From Fibrella aestuarina BUZ 2 (GTDB lineage: Bacteria; Bacteroidota; Bacteroidia; Cytophagales; Spirosomataceae): 64,000 nt of DNA. A program made the translations under genes and the position numbers. Below the pieces are notes generated by a model. The model saw nothing but the letters and a program-made list of their open reading frames with translations, had not been told where the DNA came from and searched no databases. The DNA is taken from assembly GCF_000331105.1 (NCBI RefSeq), contig NC_020054.1:3204981-3268980 (forward strand), in the 5' to 3' direction. Below are positions 35,124 to 42,181 of this stretch, piece by piece (the stretch's first letter is position 1; each line of letters begins with the position of its first letter).

Positions 35124-35918
35124 ATGAAACGAAAAGGACTAATCATGGCCGCCGGGGGCCTGCTAACGGGCCTGCTGATCGCGGCCGCCTGCCAGAAAAT
35201 GAGTGATGCCGTTGCCCCAACCAGCACGACGCCCACCACCTCAACCTCGGTAACCGTGGGAACGGGCGTGCCGGAGGTTTACAAAAAGTTGTATGGCGCC
35301 ACGTCGATCTACGTGGAAGGCAGCAACATCGTGATCAAAACCAGCGGTCGGCCCGATCACAAGAGCCCGTATTACAAAGGCACCGCCTGGGAAAGCACCC
35401 TGTACGAAGCGTATAACGGCACCAACGCCCGCTACGCTCAGAACCCGAACATCATTGCCGAAACGAGCCTGACCTACAAGATTCCGATGAATCCGGCTGA
35501 AGACCCAACGCACGCGGCCACGCCATTGGGGTCGACGGGTGTGGCGCTCAACGGCGTCGCTTTTTTCAACCAATATGCGGCACAGAACGCGCCCCTGACC
35601 AACGAGGTGAATGGCTTCGACCAGTATGGCGGGCATCCGCAACAGCAGGGGCAATACCATTACCACGTCGAACCAACGTACCTGACGAACAGCAAAGGTA
35701 AAGACGCGCTAATGGGCTTTCTGCTCGATGGCTTCCCGGTGTATGGCCCCGTCGAAAACGGGAAAACCATCACCAATGCCGATCTGGACAAGTACCACGG
35801 CCACGTGGGCAAAACCGCTGACTACCCCAACGGCATTTACCACTACCACATCACGGCCGAAGACCCCTACATCAGCGGCAGCGGATTTTATGGCAAGGCA
35901 GGCACCGTTACGCGCTAG
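35124..35918 (+). CDS. YHYH-domain lipoprotein
   Basis: A 264-aa lipoprotein: signal peptide with lipobox-like IAAAC (Cys23 from the ATG at 35124), Thr/Ser-rich linker, then a YHYH domain. The name-giving motif appears twice, as GQYHYHVEPTY and GIYHYHITAEDPY, with an aromatic-rich region and GFPVYGPVENGK between. Function of the family is unknown; the paired His motifs suggest metal binding. I prefer 35124 to an upstream in-frame ATG at 35058 because the signal peptide starts there. It overlaps the next gene by 29 bp. Confidence 0.88.
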   Translation: MKRKGLIMAAGGLLTGLLIAAACQKMSDAVAPTSTTPTTSTSVTVGTGVPEVYKKLYGATSIYVEGSNIVIKTSGRPDHKSPYYKGTAWESTLYEAYNGTNARYAQNPNIIAETSLTYKIPMNPAEDPTHAATPLGSTGVALNGVAFFNQYAAQNAPLTNEVNGFDQYGGHPQQQGQYHYHVEPTYLTNSKGKDALMGFLLDGFPVYGPVENGKTITNADLDKYHGHVGKTADYPNGIYHYHITAEDPYISGSGFYGKAGTVTR

Positions 35919-36477
35919 CTGGCTGGCTGGCCTGCTGGCCTGCTGGCTAGTCAACTGCGGGTCGGAGCCCGCTATTCCGATGATTTACGTGAACAGCGCT
36001 GCTACGGGCTGGCAATGGCGCGACGGGCAATTGTGGCTCAACAACCACCCGTTCAGTGGCTGGCAATACACCCTGCACCCCGCGGGCGATACGGCTTTTG
36101 TGGGGGCGTTCTGGGAAGGGAAAGCCGAGGGCATTCACCGAAAGCACTATGCCAACGGGCAACTGCGCGAACGGCGCCACTACCATCACGGCTGGCAGGA
36201 AGGCGAGCAACGGGGCTGGTACGCCGACGGAAAGCCGGAGTTCACGGTCCAATGCCAGCACGATGTCTACGAAGGCCGGTTGGTGGAGTGGTTTCCCAAC
36301 GGGCGGCTGGCCCGGCGCGGCACCTACCATGAAGGGCACGAAAACGGCCCGCAGCAACTCTGGTTTGACAACGGCACGCTAAAGGCCAATTACGAAGCCC
36401 GCGCCGGCCGACTGTATGGCTTCACGGGCGTAAAAAACTGCAAAAATGCACGGGACTCGATTCGCGTGGCTTTCTAA
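35890..36477 (+). CDS. YwqK-like MORN-variant repeat lipoprotein
   Basis: A 195-aa protein: signal peptide with lipobox LVNC (about residue 23), then several toxin_YwqK/MORN-variant repeats (GIHRKHYANGQLRERRHYHHGW, read in parts; GEQRGWYADGKPEFTV; GRLVEWFPNGRLARRGTYHEG; GPQQLWFDNGTLKANYEA). The start at 35890 overlaps the end of the YHYH gene; the upstream open frame belongs to that gene's other reading frame. YwqK is the antitoxin-like partner in Bacillus, but MORN-variant proteins are widespread and no toxin is adjacent. Probably a surface protein. Confidence 0.82.
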   Translation: MARQAPLRASWLAGLLACWLVNCGSEPAIPMIYVNSAATGWQWRDGQLWLNNHPFSGWQYTLHPAGDTAFVGAFWEGKAEGIHRKHYANGQLRERRHYHHGWQEGEQRGWYADGKPEFTVQCQHDVYEGRLVEWFPNGRLARRGTYHEGHENGPQQLWFDNGTLKANYEARAGRLYGFTGVKNCKNARDSIRVAF

Positions 36478-37126
36478 GACCATCGCCCGGCTGGCCGTAC
36501 TGGCGTGGCTGGGTACGTTGCTGGGTTGCGGATCGGGCCCGGCTACGACCGCCACTGGTGTTCCCTATTACAACACCCCCGATTTTACGCCGCTCTGGCT
36601 CGCCGACTCCGCCGCCGTGGCCCGCACCGTCACGCACTGGATCGACCCGTTTGCCTTCCGTGACCAGACCAACGCGCTCGTGACGCCAAGGACTATCGCG
36701 GGTAAGGTACACGTGGCTAATTTTTTCTTTACAGCCTGCCCCAGCATCTGCCCCAAAATGACGGGCCTCATGCGGGCCGTGCAGGATACATTTCGCGACG
36801 ACCCGCGTGTGTTGTTGCTGTCCTACAGCGTGACACCCTGGGTTGACTCGGTAGCCCGGTTGAAGCAATACGCTGATCAGGAGGGAATTAAAGCCGATAA
36901 ATGGCACCTGCTGACCGGCGATCGGGGACAATTGTATACCCTGGCTCGTCGGTCGTATTTTGCCGAAGAACGCATCGGGTTCACCCGCGACTCAACCGAG
37001 TTTTTGCATACCGAACACCTGATTCTGGTGGACGAAACCCGCCGCATTCGGGGCATTTACAACGGCACCCAACCGCAGGAAATCGACCATCTGATCGCCG
37101 ACATCCGGGCATTGCTGGGTAGGTAG
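36446..37126 (+). CDS. SCO1/SenC-family copper chaperone
   Basis: A 226-aa thioredoxin-fold lipoprotein: lipobox LLGC with Cys28, copper-binding CPSICPK (Cys98 and Cys102) and the distal His in FLHTEHLIL (His191). SCO proteins deliver copper to the CuA site of cytochrome c oxidase or act as periplasmic thiol/disulfide enzymes. It overlaps the YwqK-like gene by 32 bp and ends the run begun by the sigma factor, suggesting a metal or envelope theme. No cytochrome oxidase gene is adjacent. Confidence 0.92.
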   Translation: MHGTRFAWLSKTIARLAVLAWLGTLLGCGSGPATTATGVPYYNTPDFTPLWLADSAAVARTVTHWIDPFAFRDQTNALVTPRTIAGKVHVANFFFTACPSICPKMTGLMRAVQDTFRDDPRVLLLSYSVTPWVDSVARLKQYADQEGIKADKWHLLTGDRGQLYTLARRSYFAEERIGFTRDSTEFLHTEHLILVDETRRIRGIYNGTQPQEIDHLIADIRALLGR

Positions 37127-37152
37127 TACCTTTAAGTGGTAGTTTAGCGCCC

Positions 37153-37860
37153 ATGCACCTGTTTTATCATCCTGCCCTGTTGCCCACCGATTCGCTGGGT
37201 ACGTTGCCCGACGAAGACGCCCGCCACGCCGTAAAAACCTTGCGGCTCGGTGTTGGCGATCCCATTGCCGTTACCGACGGGCGCGGAAATCGGTTTCTGT
37301 GCGTTATTACGAAGGCGGACGCGAAGCAGTGTACGTTTCGGGTCGAACGGGTCGAACAAACGCCGGCCCGGCCGTTTGCGGTGCGTATTTGTGTAGCGCC
37401 GACCAAAAACATGGATCGGATTGAGTGGTTTGTGGAGAAGGCGGTTGAGGTGGGGATTGAGCGGATCAGCTTCTTTTTTGGCCAACACTCCGAACGGCGG
37501 GTGCTAAAACTGGAACGGATCGAAAAAATTGCCATCGCCGCCATGAAACAGTCGCTGCAATCGTGGTTACCCCAACTCGACGAGGCCGTGCCGTTTACTC
37601 AACTAGTACCTGCCATCACGGAGGTGCAACGGTTTATCGCGCATCTGCCTGACGGCGAAGTGGTGCCGCATCTGGCTCGGCAGGCGTTGCCAGGTACGTC
37701 GTGTGCGGTGCTGATTGGCCCCGAAGGCGATTTTTCGGCACAAGAAGTGCAGCAGGCTCTGGCGGCGGGTTTTCTGATGGCTACGCTCGGTACTAACCGG
37801 CTCCGCACCGAAACCGCCGCGCTGACGGCCTGTCAGGTAGTCAATTTGATTAACGCGTAG
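37153..37860 (+). CDS. rsmE: 16S rRNA (uracil(1498)-N(3))-methyltransferase
   Basis: RsmE, 235 aa, methylates U1498 of 16S rRNA using S-adenosylmethionine. The SPOUT-fold knot motifs are visible near the C terminus: IGPEGDFSAQEVQQA and LGTNRLRTETAALTACQ. The N-terminal PUA-like domain contains the usual HAVKTLRLGVGD stretch. Length and motifs are fully typical. It is followed by a palindromic hairpin at 37871-37903. Confidence 0.93.
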   Translation: MHLFYHPALLPTDSLGTLPDEDARHAVKTLRLGVGDPIAVTDGRGNRFLCVITKADAKQCTFRVERVEQTPARPFAVRICVAPTKNMDRIEWFVEKAVEVGIERISFFFGQHSERRVLKLERIEKIAIAAMKQSLQSWLPQLDEAVPFTQLVPAITEVQRFIAHLPDGEVVPHLARQALPGTSCAVLIGPEGDFSAQEVQQALAAGFLMATLGTNRLRTETAALTACQVVNLINA

Positions 37861-37870
37861 TTAGTTAACC

Positions 37871-37903
37871 AAACCTATAAGGTTTCAAAAACCTTATAGG
37901 TTT
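37871..37903. terminator. Perfect 15-bp AAACCTATAAGGTTT hairpin
   Basis: AAACCTATAAGGTTT (37871-37885) and AAACCTTATAGGTTT (37889-37903) pair fully with a 3-nt loop. This type of palindrome is common between genes in Bacteroidota and probably acts as a terminator or 3'-end stabiliser for rsmE. Confidence 0.7.
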
Positions 37904-37921
37904 ACAAGTCCGTTACCTCGT

Positions 37922-38590
37922 ATGAACCGCTTTCTGCTCTTCGTTCTTATCGTTTGCTGTTCCTCGTTCAGCGCTGTACAGGCGCAGCCGTACGCGTACC
38001 GCATTGCCAAGCTGAAATACAATGGCGGGGGCGACTGGTATTCCAACAAAACGTCGCTGCCCAACCTCATTAAGTTTGCCAACCAGCAGTTGCGGATGAA
38101 TATCTTCCCCGAAGAAGACATCGTCGACGCGGGTAGCCCCGATTTGTTCTCGTACCCGTTTGTGCACATGACCGGCCACGGCAACGTGCTGTTTTCGGAA
38201 GGCGACGTGCAGAACATGCGGCGGTACCTGATGTCGGGTGGTTTTCTGCACGTTGATGACAACTACGGGCTCGATAAATTTATCCGACGCGAGATGAAGC
38301 GGGTTTTCCCGGAATTGTCGTTCGTGGAACTGCCCTTTACGCACCCTATTTACAATCAGAAGTTCAAGTTTCCCAACGGATTGCCCAAGGTGCATGAGCA
38401 CGACGGAAAAGCGCCGCAGGGATTTGGGCTGATCTATCAGGGACGATTGGTGTGCTTTTATAGTTATGAATGTGATCTGGGCAACGGCTGGGAGGATCAG
38501 GCGGTGTATAACGACCCCGAATCGGCCCGGCAGGCCGCGTTGCGCATGGGGGCCAACCTGCTGCAATACGCGACGACGGTGGTCAATTAG
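37922..38590 (+). CDS. DUF4159 exported protein
   Basis: A 222-aa protein with a signal peptide (residues 1-21, ending VQAQ) and a DUF4159 domain. Landmarks are KLKYNGGGDWYSNKTSLPNL, YPFVHMTGHGNVLFSE, and GGFLHVDDNYGLDKFI. DUF4159 is a glutamine-amidotransferase-like Rossmann fold; its biochemical role is unknown. The family often lies near MoxR/VWA aerotolerance genes, but none is here. Confidence 0.88.
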   Translation: MNRFLLFVLIVCCSSFSAVQAQPYAYRIAKLKYNGGGDWYSNKTSLPNLIKFANQQLRMNIFPEEDIVDAGSPDLFSYPFVHMTGHGNVLFSEGDVQNMRRYLMSGGFLHVDDNYGLDKFIRREMKRVFPELSFVELPFTHPIYNQKFKFPNGLPKVHEHDGKAPQGFGLIYQGRLVCFYSYECDLGNGWEDQAVYNDPESARQAALRMGANLLQYATTVVN

Positions 38591-38746
38591 GCGTGGCCCC
38601 ACCGTTACGGGACGTGGGTATTCTTTTCCGCTTAATGATTTATCTCCAATCTAACCGGCTTAAATTTCGTATATACAGTATATGGGCTCGGAAAAATCGT
38701 ATTTTTGTCAAGTCGAGTTCTTTTTCATTCTTAAACTACCAACATC

Positions 38747-39538
38747 GTGATTGTTGTAGCTGCTTTTGCCGCACACTGGTATCTGTCTCTGTTCTGCCAG
38801 ACCTTCTTTTTGCACCGTTACTCGGCGCATAAGATGTTCTCGATGAGCAAGTTCTGGGAGCGGTTTTTCTACGCCCTCACCTATGTGTCGCAGGGCTCTT
38901 CGTATTTAAGTCCCCGTGCCTACGCCGTGTTGCACCGGATGCACCACGCCTTCAGCGACACACCGAAAGACCCGCACTCGCCGCACCATACCAAGAACAT
39001 CTTCACGATGATGTGGCAGACGAAAAACATTTACAATGCCGTTTTGCACCGCAAGCAGGCCATCGAACGGCAGTTTGACCGCAATTACCCCGAGTGGAAC
39101 CTGATGGAAAAGATCGGTGATTCGTGGGTATCACGGGCCGGTTGGGGCATTGCCTATAGCCTGTTCTACGTCTTTGCGTTCATCTACCTGGACATGCACT
39201 GGGCGTTTTTCTTCCTGCTGCCGGTACACTTCGTGATGGGTCCCGTTCACGGTGCCATCATCAACTGGAGTGGCCACAAGTATGGGTATGCCAACTTTGA
39301 TAACCACGACAAGTCGAAAAACTCGCTGGTGCTCGACGTGGTGATGATGGGCGAACTGTTCCAGAACAACCACCACAAACGGCCCAACGCCGCCAACTTC
39401 GGTGCCAAATGGTTTGAGTTCGACCCCACGTATCCGATGATCAAAATGCTGTCGGCCCTGCGCATCATCAAAATGCGCCCCGCCAAAGCGACCGCCGAAT
39501 TTGAAACTGGTCACGAGCGCCGCGTGGAGGTACAATAG
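38747..39538 (+). CDS. Membrane fatty acid desaturase (acyl-CoA desaturase type)
   Basis: A 263-aa diiron desaturase. The three His boxes are HRYSAH (His23-His28), HRMHH (His63-His67) and the late NNHHKRP (about residues 215-221). Several hydrophobic segments surround them. It should insert double bonds into fatty acyl chains at the membrane. The only upstream start in frame is a GTG at 38747, giving a first helix that begins at once; a short extension from an unusual start is possible. Ends before a good terminator. Confidence 0.9.
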   Translation: MIVVAAFAAHWYLSLFCQTFFLHRYSAHKMFSMSKFWERFFYALTYVSQGSSYLSPRAYAVLHRMHHAFSDTPKDPHSPHHTKNIFTMMWQTKNIYNAVLHRKQAIERQFDRNYPEWNLMEKIGDSWVSRAGWGIAYSLFYVFAFIYLDMHWAFFFLLPVHFVMGPVHGAIINWSGHKYGYANFDNHDKSKNSLVLDVVMMGELFQNNHHKRPNAANFGAKWFEFDPTYPMIKMLSALRIIKMRPAKATAEFETGHERRVEVQ

Positions 39539-39558
39539 TCAACACCAGGAAGCTGGCA

Positions 39559-39595
39559 AAAGCCCCGCAACAGACTGTTGCGGGGCTTTCTGTTT
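39559..39595 (+). terminator. Intrinsic terminator after the desaturase gene
   Basis: AAAGCCCCGCAACA (39559-39572) pairs exactly with TGTTGCGGGGCTTT (39576-39589), followed by a T-rich stretch. Confidence 0.9.
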
Positions 39596-39696
39596 TGTTG
39601 GGATGCTTCCAAACGTGGCGATCCGTTGGCTAACTCGTTCGGTATCAATTTGTAATTGGTTGTAAATTCGACAATACGCTGAACCCGACTACCACC

Positions 39697-41034
39697 ATGA
39701 TGACTCTACGCTGGCTCACGCCTTCATCCCGTTCGTGTTGGTTGCTCATTGGCTGGCTGGTCTGGTCCCGATTTGGCGTAGCGCAAACCCTGCCGCCCAA
39801 TTTTGGGCTCGCCACGGTAGCGAGTGGCTTGAGCACACCGACGGTTGTTGTGTCGGCTCCCGATGGGCGGCTGTTCATAACCGAGCAAAACGGCCGGCTG
39901 CGGGTGGTCAGGAACGGCAATCTGCTACCGACGCCATTTGCGCAGCTAACCGTCGATGCCAGCGGCGAACGTGGCCTGATCGGTCTGGCACTTGACCCCG
40001 ACTTTGCGACGACTGCATACCTGTATGTGTACTACACGGTACCGGCCAACGGCCCCACGCCGCCCCACAATCGGATCAGTCGGCTGACGGCCGCTGGCGA
40101 CGTAATGCTGGCTGGTAGCGAAGTGGTCGTGCTTGATCTTGACCCATTGAGTGGGGCCACCAACCACAACGGGGGCTCGATGGTCTTCGGCGCCGACCGA
40201 AAGCTCTATGTGGGTGTCGGCGACAACGCCTTCGGGAGCAACGCGCAGAACCTGGATACGTACCTGGGCAAAGTCTTACGCATCAACCCCGATGGCAGTG
40301 CGCCCGCCGATAACCCGTTTCCCACGGGCTCGGCCGCTCGGCGGCGCGTGTGGGCCTACGGGGTTCGTAATCCATACACGCTGACGGTACAGCCGCGCAC
40401 GGGACGGCTGTTTGTCAACGACGTGGGGCAGGAGACCTGGGAGGAAATCAACGATGCCACAACGGGCGGGTTGAATTTTGGCTGGCCCAATGCCGAAGGC
40501 ATGAGCAGCAATCCGGCGTATACCAATCCGGTGTATGCCTACGCCCACGGCGGTGGCGATGGAGTTGGGTGCGCCATTACGGGCGGGGCCTTTTATAGCC
40601 CGGCCTTAGCCGTCTATCCGGCGACTTACGTGGGCCGCTATGTCTACCAGGATTTCTGTAACAACTGGCTCAACACACTCGATCTGTCAGGAACCACGGC
40701 GATACGATCCGCCTTCGCGACGGGCTTAAACGGCTACGGCGTTGGCCTGACGCTCGGTACCGATGGATACCTGTATTTCCTGAGTTGGGGTACCGGTGCG
40801 TTGCTTCGACTCACCTACACGGGCGATGTGGCTTGCCGGACCAATCAGGCGGGCGACTGGCAAACGGCCGGGCTGTGGTCGTGCGGGCAGGCGCCGGTAA
40901 GCGGTGTTCGGTCGGTAGTGCGGCATGCCGTCACCCTCGGTGCGGGGCCACCCAGGCAGGCTGCGCAGGTGAACCTGGAAGCAGGAGGGAAGCTCAGCTT
41001 CGCCGTCGGTAGCCAACTACGGCTTGGCTTTTAA
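39697..41034 (+). CDS. PQQ-dependent sugar dehydrogenase (GSDH family) with extra C-terminal segment
   Basis: A 445-aa exported protein: signal peptide (residues about 10-30, ending GVAQ), then a six-bladed GDH-type propeller with LFITEQNGRLRVV, GGSMVFGADRKLYVGVGD, VWAYGVRNPYTLTV and VNDVGQETWEEIN, typical of soluble PQQ glucose/sorbosone dehydrogenases. After about residue 380 a short Cys-containing segment (AGDWQTAGLWSCGQAP) and a beta-rich tail follow; similar tails occur in many Cytophagales exported proteins. Electron acceptor and sugar unknown. Two adjacent Met codons (39697, 39700) could start it. Confidence 0.85.
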   Translation: MMTLRWLTPSSRSCWLLIGWLVWSRFGVAQTLPPNFGLATVASGLSTPTVVVSAPDGRLFITEQNGRLRVVRNGNLLPTPFAQLTVDASGERGLIGLALDPDFATTAYLYVYYTVPANGPTPPHNRISRLTAAGDVMLAGSEVVVLDLDPLSGATNHNGGSMVFGADRKLYVGVGDNAFGSNAQNLDTYLGKVLRINPDGSAPADNPFPTGSAARRRVWAYGVRNPYTLTVQPRTGRLFVNDVGQETWEEINDATTGGLNFGWPNAEGMSSNPAYTNPVYAYAHGGGDGVGCAITGGAFYSPALAVYPATYVGRYVYQDFCNNWLNTLDLSGTTAIRSAFATGLNGYGVGLTLGTDGYLYFLSWGTGALLRLTYTGDVACRTNQAGDWQTAGLWSCGQAPVSGVRSVVRHAVTLGAGPPRQAAQVNLEAGGKLSFAVGSQLRLGF

Positions 41035-41049
41035 AGCAGCTATGTAACA

Positions 41050-41083
41050 AAGAAGGCCCCACCTGCTCAGGTGGGGCCTTCTT
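41050..41083. terminator. Bidirectional terminator between convergent genes
   Basis: AAGAAGGCCCCACCT (41050-41064) pairs perfectly with AGGTGGGGCCTTCTT (41069-41083), loop GCTC, with T-rich flanks on either side. Confidence 0.9.
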
Positions 41084-41114
41084 TTAGTGGCCCAAAAAAG
41101 GGTGCGCTGCTGGG

Positions 41115-41960
41115 TTAGAGTTTGCAGCCTTCCAGAATGGTCTCGTTGTTTTTGATGTAGGCGTCGTCGTTGGCCTTTTTGGCCATATCGAGCGACATCT
41201 GCGCGTCGGCGCGGGCCGCTTTGCAGTTGCCCAGTTTGGCTTCGATCTTGGCCCGCAAGTGGTATGTCCAGTATTCCTGTGATTTCTCAACCACTTTGTT
41301 GGCCCAGCTCAGCGCCTGATTCAGATCCCGGTTGGTATCCAAGTAATAATTGGCCGCCGCAAAATACGTATCGGTTGAGGCCTTGGGGTCGGCCGTTTTT
41401 TGTTTGATCTGCGCCATCACGTGCGAGTCGGCATCGTCGGTAATGGTCAGCTGAGCCGCCATCGTCTCCCAGCGCATTTGCAGCGTGGCCGAGGTTGGGG
41501 TGATGCTGACAAACTCGAACGTAAGGGTTTCGGTCTTCTGCCGATTGTTCAGGCGCTCGGGCTTCACCACCAGCCGCACTACGTCATTGGCTTCTTTGTA
41601 ATCGTAGGCCCCCCAGGCGTTGGCGTCTTTGTTAATGATGAACGTAAACGAATCCTGATCCGGGATTGAATACAAACCATACGTACCCGTTTCCAGCGCC
41701 TTCCCATTGATCGTCATGGGCTCCGATAGTTGCAGGGTCGTGATTTTATTGGCACCGGTGCGCCATACTTTGCCATAGGGCACGCGGTCGCCAAACATGG
41801 TACGACCTTTCAGCGAAGGGCGGCTATACGAGACCGTGACGGTACCCAGGCCGATCTGCTGGCTGATGGTCGCCGCAGGGCTGGCCGCAGGTACGTCGAT
41901 TTGGGCATAACCGGCTGTCAAACAAGCCGATAAGCATGCGGTAATGATGAGTTTAAACAT
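41115..41960 (-). CDS. DUF2911 exported protein with C-terminal TPR-like helices
   Basis: A 281-aa protein with a signal peptide (residues 1-19, ending AGYAQ) and a DUF2911 domain of about 140 residues (ISQQIGLGTVTVSYSRPSLKGRTMFG, read in parts; VWRTGANKITTLQLS; ALETGTYGLYSIPD). The C-terminal third is helical and TPR-like (DTYFAAANYYLDTNRDLNQALSWANKV). The family is widespread in Bacteroidota and of unknown function, probably periplasmic. It converges with the sugar dehydrogenase. Confidence 0.85.
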   Translation of the reverse strand: MFKLIITACLSACLTAGYAQIDVPAASPAATISQQIGLGTVTVSYSRPSLKGRTMFGDRVPYGKVWRTGANKITTLQLSEPMTINGKALETGTYGLYSIPDQDSFTFIINKDANAWGAYDYKEANDVVRLVVKPERLNNRQKTETLTFEFVSITPTSATLQMRWETMAAQLTITDDADSHVMAQIKQKTADPKASTDTYFAAANYYLDTNRDLNQALSWANKVVEKSQEYWTYHLRAKIEAKLGNCKAARADAQMSLDMAKKANDDAYIKNNETILEGCKL

Positions 41961-42000
41961 CGGTAGTCTTATAGAATATGGAGCAAGTTTACGACGTAAT

Positions 42001-42037
42001 TAGCAAAAAACAGCCCGGCTGGCTATCCGGGCTGTTT
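42001..42037 (-). terminator. Terminator downstream of the propeller-cytochrome gene
   Basis: AAACAGCCCGG (42008-42018) pairs with CCGGGCTGTTT (42027-42037). On the minus strand the stem is followed by six T residues, so it should end transcripts from the 42182-46149 operon before the DUF2911 promoter. Confidence 0.8.
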
Positions 42038-42089
42038 GATTAGTCTATCGACTAATGGTTTAATGAATAATTACTAAAAAATTCGATCA

Positions 42090-42168
42090 GGGTTCAATGA
42101 GCAGGGGCCCCCGTGGCTAGCGCATTCCGTACTTGCGCCAGCCACGGGGGCCCCTGCTCATTGAACCC
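42090..42168. repeat. 29-bp perfect inverted repeat downstream of the propeller-cytochrome gene
   Basis: Arms 42090-42118 and 42140-42168 are exact reverse complements around a 21-nt loop. Its GC-rich core (GGGGCCCCC type) makes a very stable hairpin 14 bp from the stop codon of the minus-strand gene, in front of the T-tailed terminator. Confidence 0.85.
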
Positions 42169-42181
42169 GAACGGCTAAACC

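Noticed and set aside
35890..36477. YwqK-like protein as part of a toxin-antitoxin pair
   Set aside because: It is an exported lipoprotein with MORN-variant repeats and no adjacent toxin gene; the family name is historical.
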